Below are positions 58,579 through 64,000 of a stretch of DNA of 64,000 nt, piece by piece. Made by a program: the position numbers and the translations under genes. Below the pieces are notes generated by a model. The model saw nothing but the letters and a program-made list of their open reading frames with translations. It had not been told where the DNA came from and did not search any database. The DNA comes from Pomphorhynchus laevis (Eukaryota > Acanthocephala > Palaeacanthocephala > Echinorhynchida > Pomphorhynchidae). The first letter of the stretch is position 1. Each line of letters starts with the position of its first letter. The stretch is taken from NCBI GenBank assembly GCA_012934845.2, contig WNNJ02000818.1, forward strand, positions 104,017 through 168,016, in the 5' to 3' direction.

Positions 58579-61500
58579 ATGGACAAGATCTTGAAGCCAA
58601 ACATCTTGGAATTGCATCCTGATGACACGAATGCCGAGCGCACCTGGAGACATTGGCTCATACGTTTCAAGACATTCATTTCGTCCTTGGAGTCACCGTC
58701 CGATAGTGACAAATTTCACATTTTAACGAACCTGGTTTCAGCGGAGGTTTACGACCTTTTTCGAGAAACGGAAACTTACGAAGACGCGTTATCGACGTTA
58801 TCTACTACGTACGTCAAATCGAAAACGGATTTGTTTCTGCGACATCAATTGCGTAATCAGCGCCAATCGTCCAACCAAACAATCGATCAATTCATAAGGC
58901 ATATCGAATCTCTGGGTCGTGAATGTCCATTCGAGGCTGTAACAGCTCAAAATCATCGAGATTTATTTTTACGCGACACGTTCGTCGCAGGAATCAACTC
59001 ACCGATAATTCGGCAACGCCTGCTTGAAGCTGCGGTACACAATAAAGCCAAGGCGTACGAGCTTGCACGAACTTTGGAAGACGCGCATACTCAAGCAAGC
59101 CATTTCACAGAACAAGGGGTTTCGTTAAATGCGTTGATTGATACAGGTAGTGCACTCAATTTGATAAGACCTGATATTTCCACTTTGTGCAAACTGACAT
59201 CGAACCCCTCAACTATACGTGTGTCTATGGCGAACACCGCATTCTCGACTAAATTACGACAATTCGTAGTAGCGGATATATCAGCTGATGGCAGACCTTA
59301 CAAGAATATAAAATTCCATATTTTGTCGTCTTTATGTTCGGATGTTATACTTGGCCGGCCATTCCTTTCAAGACACACTTCGTTACTTATGAAATTCAAC
59401 GGTTCCGAGCCTTGTTTTACAATTGGAGCTGCAGAAGCTTTGACAGTTGAATCTCCTCAGCTATTCAAATTTCTGGACGAATCCATCCATCCTATCGCAA
59501 CAAAATCTCGTAGAAGAAATCCGTACGATGAAAAGTTCATTGACAGCCAAATCAAACAACTATTATCCGACGAAATTATCGAACCAAGTCAATCGCCCTG
59601 GCGCACTCAAGTACTCATTGTCAATCAGAACCAAAAGAGACGGATGGTTGTTGACTATTCGGAAACTGTCAAGAAATTTACTCAGCTCGACGCCTTCCCA
59701 CTTCCACGAATTGATGATTTTATCAACAAATTAGCTCCATATTCCTTTTACAGTTGTCTCGATCTTAAATCAGCTTACCATCAGATTTTGCTGCGCAGTG
59801 ACGAGCGTCATTATACTGCTTTCGAGGCGAATGGATCCTTATATCACTTCAATCGTCTACCATTCGGTCTCACAAACGCCGTTCCTGCTTTTCAACGAGT
59901 TATCAATGGGATAATTAATAGAGAGAAGTTGACAGACACCTACGCTTATCTGGATGATGTCGTGATCGGCGGAAGAAATAAAGAGCAACATGACAGTAAC
60001 CTGAAGCGTTTTCTAAACGTAGCCACAAAATACAATATAACCTTGAACAATTCAAAGTGTGTGTTCGCGTCTTCGTGTATACGAATACTTGGTTACCAAA
60101 TTTCTAAAGGAAAAATGTCCCCTGACCCCAATCGAGTGATTTCAGTTACTTCCCTTGAGGAACCCAAGAACGCAGCATCCTTAAAGCGTATTGTTGGTTT
60201 GTTCGCCTACTACAGTTCCTGGATTAAAGATTTCTCAAAGTTGATTCGTCCTCTAATAGATTCTCAGTCTTTCCCATTATCTCATTCTGCACTGAAAGCT
60301 TTCCATACTTTGAAGGAACGTATAGCTGAAGCCACTTTATCAACCATCGACTTTGAATTGCCATTCACGATAGAGACAGACGCAAGTGAGCGATCGATTG
60401 GAGCTTGTTTGTCTCAAAATAGTAAGCCTGTCGCCTTCTTTTCAAGATCCCTCGACAAAAACGCGAAACGATTCACCGCCATTGAAAAGGAAGCGCTGGC
60501 TATTGTTGAAGCGTTAAGATACTGGAGACACTATTTGTACATCCAATCATTCAAGATTATTACGGATCAGCGTTTTGTTTCATACATGTTCAGTGCTCAC
60601 AACAACAAAATAAAGAACGACAAGATATTAAGATGGCGTTTGGAGTTGTCCCAATTTAAATTTGATATCCAGTACCGAGCTGGGAAGCTCAATCATGCCG
60701 CTGACGCTCTTTCTCGCGACGCGTTCTGCAACTCTGTCTCATTCACCAATCATGATCTTCAGCATCTTCGTAAAGTCCATAGTCAATTATGCCACCCGGG
60801 AATTACCCGCCTTTGGCATTTCGTGCAAAAACGGAACCTCCCATTTTCCCTCTCGGATGTTAGGAATATTTCAAGCGAGTGCAAAAGCTGCGCTATATTG
60901 AAACCAAGATTTTTTCGTCCACCTGAGGCTAAACTCATAAAATCAAGTATGCCATTTGAACGCTTGTCTATGGATTTTAAGGGCCCAATTCCTACAAAGA
61001 ACAATAAAAGGTATTTGTTAACCGTCATTGACGAGTATAGCAGATTCCCCTTTGCCTTTCCATGTTCTGATATGACTACACACACTGTCATAGACTGTTT
61101 AACCCAGATCTTTTCAATTTTCGGTTCACCTGCTTCAATCCATTCTGATCAAGGTACGGCTTTTACCTCTAAGGAAATCCAGTCATTCCTCTCTCATCAC
61201 GGGGTGGCGATTACTCATTCAAGTTCATTTAACCCTCCTCGCAATGGTCAAGTCGAGCGCCTTAATGGTGTACTATGGAAGGCAATATCATTGCGTTTAC
61301 ATGACCTCGGAAAGAAAACAGATGAGTGGCAAAGTGTATTACCACAATGTCTCAACGCTATTCGATCACTTCTGTGTACTGCCACGAACCACACACCACA
61401 TGAACGACACTTTACATTCAGCCGACGCTCTATAAATGGTCATGATCTTCCGTCTTGGTTATCAAACCCTGGCCCAGTCTTAATAAGACGCTTTAATAAA

Positions 61501-61899
61501 ACGAACAAATACGAGAACCCTGTGGAAAAAGCTGAAATTGTGTACGCCAATCCCAATTTTGCTCTCGTGAAGTTACAAAACGGGAGGGAGATATATATAT
61601 CAACTCGACATTTATCCCCGTATCCCAGAGTCGACGAAAACCTCAATATCAACTCGTCCGATGGAGACATTCCCTTTGACCTTGAAACTTTGAATTTATA
61701 CGATGGCGATAAAATGTGTGATCAGGCATCAATAAATGACCATTCAACAGTAAATAGCAATTCTCATTCACGTTCAGATAAGCGTTCTGATGAAATCACT
61801 GTCAACCCTGAAAACTTGGATACAACGAAGTATATCGATGAGACGGTCAATCACAACGAGGAAAACGAACTATCCAGACAGGATAATCATGTCTCTTAA
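58579..61899 (+). CDS. Gypsy-like gag-pol polyprotein
   Basis: 1106 residues, no internal stop. Gag-like region, residues about 1-185 (RTWRHWLIRFKTFISSL, FLRHQLRNQRQSSNQTIDQF). The protease signature LIDTGSALNLI follows at once (about 187), with no CCHC knuckle between, unlike most Gypsy gags. RT about 300-510: SAYHQILL, RLPFGLTNAVPAFQR and YLDDVV. RNase H: TDASERSIGACL, EKEALAI and AADALSRD. Integrase has an HHCC finger (CHPGITRLWHF ... CKSCAI), the catalytic acids in MDFKGP, HSDQGTAF and GQVERLNGV, and a C-terminal domain ending STRHLSPYP. The last 80 residues are polar. All core catalytic residues are present, so it looks competent apart from the missing nucleocapsid. Confidence 0.93.
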   Translation: MDKILKPNILELHPDDTNAERTWRHWLIRFKTFISSLESPSDSDKFHILTNLVSAEVYDLFRETETYEDALSTLSTTYVKSKTDLFLRHQLRNQRQSSNQTIDQFIRHIESLGRECPFEAVTAQNHRDLFLRDTFVAGINSPIIRQRLLEAAVHNKAKAYELARTLEDAHTQASHFTEQGVSLNALIDTGSALNLIRPDISTLCKLTSNPSTIRVSMANTAFSTKLRQFVVADISADGRPYKNIKFHILSSLCSDVILGRPFLSRHTSLLMKFNGSEPCFTIGAAEALTVESPQLFKFLDESIHPIATKSRRRNPYDEKFIDSQIKQLLSDEIIEPSQSPWRTQVLIVNQNQKRRMVVDYSETVKKFTQLDAFPLPRIDDFINKLAPYSFYSCLDLKSAYHQILLRSDERHYTAFEANGSLYHFNRLPFGLTNAVPAFQRVINGIINREKLTDTYAYLDDVVIGGRNKEQHDSNLKRFLNVATKYNITLNNSKCVFASSCIRILGYQISKGKMSPDPNRVISVTSLEEPKNAASLKRIVGLFAYYSSWIKDFSKLIRPLIDSQSFPLSHSALKAFHTLKERIAEATLSTIDFELPFTIETDASERSIGACLSQNSKPVAFFSRSLDKNAKRFTAIEKEALAIVEALRYWRHYLYIQSFKIITDQRFVSYMFSAHNNKIKNDKILRWRLELSQFKFDIQYRAGKLNHAADALSRDAFCNSVSFTNHDLQHLRKVHSQLCHPGITRLWHFVQKRNLPFSLSDVRNISSECKSCAILKPRFFRPPEAKLIKSSMPFERLSMDFKGPIPTKNNKRYLLTVIDEYSRFPFAFPCSDMTTHTVIDCLTQIFSIFGSPASIHSDQGTAFTSKEIQSFLSHHGVAITHSSSFNPPRNGQVERLNGVLWKAISLRLHDLGKKTDEWQSVLPQCLNAIRSLLCTATNHTPHERHFTFSRRSINGHDLPSWLSNPGPVLIRRFNKTNKYENPVEKAEIVYANPNFALVKLQNGREIYISTRHLSPYPRVDENLNINSSDGDIPFDLETLNLYDGDKMCDQASINDHSTVNSNSHSRSDKRSDEITVNPENLDTTKYIDETVNHNEENELSRQDNHVS

Positions 61900-62025
61900 A
61901 TACTGATAATACGTGCCAGAGCAACTACCCTACGAGATACTTCAATCGTTCTGAAAATGGGGAACTACGACCTCAAAGAAATCGAAGAAGTCCTGCGTAC
62001 TTAAATGATTATGTCGTGGGGAGAA

Positions 62026-62104
62026 TGTAATGATACTTACCTTTTGACTTGTTATTCTAGATGTATTAGAATAAAGCCTATTCTTCTCTGCTTGAATTTA
62101 CTCG

Positions 62105-62109
<5 letters not shown>
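62026..62109 (+). repeat. 3' LTR, 84 bp
   Basis: Identical to 58472-58555. Preceded by the purine tract GTGGGGAGAA. Confidence 0.93.

Positions 62110-62174
<65 letters not shown>
62110..62174. repeat. (AT)n microsatellite, right part
   Basis: TATATA... run between the LTR element and the Penelope element; the continuation of 58421-58471. Confidence 0.95.
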
Positions 62175-62175
<1 letters not shown>

Positions 62176-62178
<3 letters not shown>

Positions 62179-64000
62179 GAATTGTGATTACACCGCCTCC
62201 TGGGATTTCTAGCAAATTCGGCCATATATTCTGAACAGAAGCGTTTTACCAGGAAAAATTGACGAATAGCTGATTTTTTAACGTTTCGGCCTCAGTCGGC
62301 CTTTCTCAAATCTAGAATACAGTAGCACATATACAATAGGTAACATAAAGCAAAAAGAACAAAAACACAAAACGCATGCAACCGTTCATGTTATATCCTT
62401 CCAAGTGAAGGTGTTTTCGTCGTTACATCCATGGGGGCATCACTATAAAGCAATCCCATGAGGCGCGTTTCTGCTTCAACCCTTTTTACTGTATCTGCCT
62501 CCTGAGTAAACACACAGTAATCCATGCAATCGATTTCTCCGTGCAATATGTAATGTGCAACAGCCCCGTCCGTTATATTAGCCGTGCGAAAATGCGTTCT
62601 TCTTGAATTTAAACGACGTGAAAGTGACATTGACGTTTGCCCAACATATTGGATTTTACAAATTCTACACGTGCCAACATAAATAATGCCCAAAGACTTA
62701 CAATTGAACATACCATGTATGCGAAGTCTTGCCCCAGTTATGCTACTCTCAACAAATGTGGCTTCTGCCATTAATTTACAAGTTTTACATCTTCTATCCA
62801 TACATGCTCTGCTAATATTTTCTATTCTGTTCAATTGCTCCTCAACAGCCTTTATCTTTGAGCATACTAACGTGTGCGCCACTTTTCTTGTTATTCTAAA
62901 GCAGACAATAGCCTTCTTAGCACCATTAGTATTTCTCACTATTCTGTTAATTTCTCTTCTTAACGACACTAATTGTGCGTTATATTCCACAATGATTCTA
63001 TTCTTAACTTCTTCACGCCTTTCTTGTAATAAGCTCGCAGAGCGTGAAATCCGTCTCACATGTCTCACTTGTCGTACAATAAATTCACGCTTATAGCCGC
63101 GTTTACAAAAATCGTGTATCATATTCTGAATACTTTCCTCAAATTGGGAATAATCGGTGCATGCCCGCCGAATGCGAAGGGCCTCATTGTATACCAGATT
63201 TCTTTTCATTGACGGTGGATGACAGCTGACGGCGTGCATATGCATTGGCGGAGATTCTGGTTTGCGAAAATATTTTGATTTATAAACACCTTGTTGTTTA
63301 TATAATGTTAAATCCAGAAAATTGACCCGCTGTCCGAATTGGCATGTAAGTTTAAGCGGGCTACATTCCTCAAACAAGTTAAGAAATTTTTCAAGGCTTT
63401 GATCATTGTCCGGCCACACAAAGAAAACGTCATCAATATATCGACAATAGAATAACGGCTTGATGTCTGACTTTTCTATCCATAATTTCTCTATTGCACC
63501 CATATATATAATTGCCAAAGCAGGAGCTAAAGGTGTTCCCATTGCCGTTCCATGTTTTTGTATATAATACTGGCCATTAAACTCGAATACATTAGAGTTG
63601 AGAACAACTTTTGTCGATTCAACTATAAATTTGCGTTGGCTATCTGATACGCCGGAGTCTTTAAGCAAGTTAGAAATAGAATCCAAAGCTTGCGTTTGAG
63701 GTATATTTGTATAGAGACTGCTCACATCTGCAGTTACAAGAATCGCATCATGAGGCCATGATCCCTTCTCATGCTCAAACTTTCTTATGAACTCTAACGT
63801 ACTGTTAATGTGAGCCGGCACGTTTTGAAGGTATGGTTTCAGCTGAGTATGTACATACCTCGATAACTTTTCACTCGGTGTACCATTGCAGCTAATTATC
63901 GGTCTTCCAACGTATGGGCGAATGGGTTTGTGTACTTTTGGCAACATGTAGAATATACCAAACCGCGCACGTTCATTTATCAGCTCATTTGCATCGGACA
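62176..64000 (-). mobile_element. Penelope element (C-terminal GIY-YIG), runs off the right edge
   Basis: Minus strand; the 3' terminal part (62390-62176) abuts the AT microsatellite. Near its end, 62310-62281 reads GAGAAAGGCC-loop-GGCCGAAACGTT, a hairpin followed by GAAAC typical of Penelope ends. The single protein frame is open to the window edge, so the element is probably complete outside. Confidence 0.88.
62391..64000 (-). CDS. Penelope reverse transcriptase with GIY-YIG endonuclease (partial)
   Basis: Open from 64000 (SDANELINERARFGIFYMLPK) to the stop at 62391; at least 535 residues are visible. RT motifs: YMLPKVHKPIRPYVGRPIIS, TADVSSLYTNIP, GTAMGTPLAPALAI, CRYIDDVFFVW and VNFLDLTLY. 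A basic helical stretch (RRISRSASLLQERREEVKNR) leads to CMDRRCKTC and the GIY-YIG nuclease core IIYVGTCRICKIQYVGQTS, a following Arg (LSRRLNSRR) and the Glu of AETRLMGLL. RT and nuclease are both needed for target-primed insertion. The nuclease is C-terminal, the opposite of the Naiads in this window. No break is seen in the visible part. Confidence 0.92.
   Translation of the reverse strand, partial: SDANELINERARFGIFYMLPKVHKPIRPYVGRPIISCNGTPSEKLSRYVHTQLKPYLQNVPAHINSTLEFIRKFEHEKGSWPHDAILVTADVSSLYTNIPQTQALDSISNLLKDSGVSDSQRKFIVESTKVVLNSNVFEFNGQYYIQKHGTAMGTPLAPALAIIYMGAIEKLWIEKSDIKPLFYCRYIDDVFFVWPDNDQSLEKFLNLFEECSPLKLTCQFGQRVNFLDLTLYKQQGVYKSKYFRKPESPPMHMHAVSCHPPSMKRNLVYNEALRIRRACTDYSQFEESIQNMIHDFCKRGYKREFIVRQVRHVRRISRSASLLQERREEVKNRIIVEYNAQLVSLRREINRIVRNTNGAKKAIVCFRITRKVAHTLVCSKIKAVEEQLNRIENISRACMDRRCKTCKLMAEATFVESSITGARLRIHGMFNCKSLGIIYVGTCRICKIQYVGQTSMSLSRRLNSRRTHFRTANITDGAVAHYILHGEIDCMDYCVFTQEADTVKRVEAETRLMGLLYSDAPMDVTTKTPSLGRI

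Larger units (their letters stand above)
58472..62109 (+). mobile_element. Complete Ty3/gypsy-like LTR retrotransposon
   Basis: A 3638-bp element with two identical 84-bp LTRs, one uninterrupted gag-pol frame, a presumed primer site just after the 5' LTR (58557-58570) and a purine tract GTGGGGAGAA immediately before the 3' LTR. Domain order PR-RT-RNase H-IN is that of Ty3/gypsy elements. Identical LTRs indicate recent insertion. It lies in a (AT)n array, so the target duplication cannot be told apart from the repeat. Confidence 0.92.

Overview
The window is animal nuclear DNA, AT-rich and probably from an arthropod or another invertebrate; the species cannot be fixed from the sequence. All 64 kb appear to lie inside one host gene on the minus strand. 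I could join 14 exons between 57908 and 5049 into a continuous frame of about 763 codons. It reads as the middle half of glycogen debranching enzyme (AGL), from late in the glucanotransferase domain into the glucosidase domain. All splice sites are GT/AG and no stop interrupts the frame. The first and last parts of the gene must lie beyond the two window edges.

The introns fall into two classes. Six are 46-72 bp. Seven are 1.7-13.4 kb, and every one of those contains recognisable transposon sequence. Nearly all the rest of the window is therefore intronic mobile DNA. (1) Naiad-type Penelope-like elements (N-terminal GIY-YIG nuclease, CxC linker, C-terminal reverse transcriptase) occur as many broken copies, often as inverted tail-to-tail pairs. 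(2) Non-LTR elements with a restriction-like endonuclease (RLE) form three lineages: A at 360-3100 and 40240-43430; B at 19007-22472; C at 53280-56688, 11864-12178 and 51592-52055. (3) Two RTE elements occur: 12624-15802 with an intact frame, and a decayed one at 48360-51458. (4) A head-to-head pair of APE-type elements of the Jockey/I kind fills 32640-39230, and a 5'-truncated CR1/L2-like element lies at 25960-27300. (5) A complete Ty3/gypsy-like LTR element with 84-bp LTRs is at 58472-62109. (6) A canonical Penelope element with C-terminal GIY-YIG runs off the right edge. A broken ubiquilin retrocopy lies at 5870-7065.

The elements are nested. The Naiad at 16557-10723 holds the intact RTE, a short RLE piece and a tandem array. 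The Naiad at 52056-56790 holds a 3.4-kb RLE element. The most striking observation is that two lineage-C RLE insertions sit at exactly the same nucleotide of two different Naiad copies, each with its own target duplication. This suggests a retrotransposon whose target is another retrotransposon. The second is the LTR element: it combines very short identical LTRs, no zinc-knuckle region, and a 14-nt segment just after the 5' LTR perfectly complementary to a site inside the LTR, as expected for self-primed reverse transcription.
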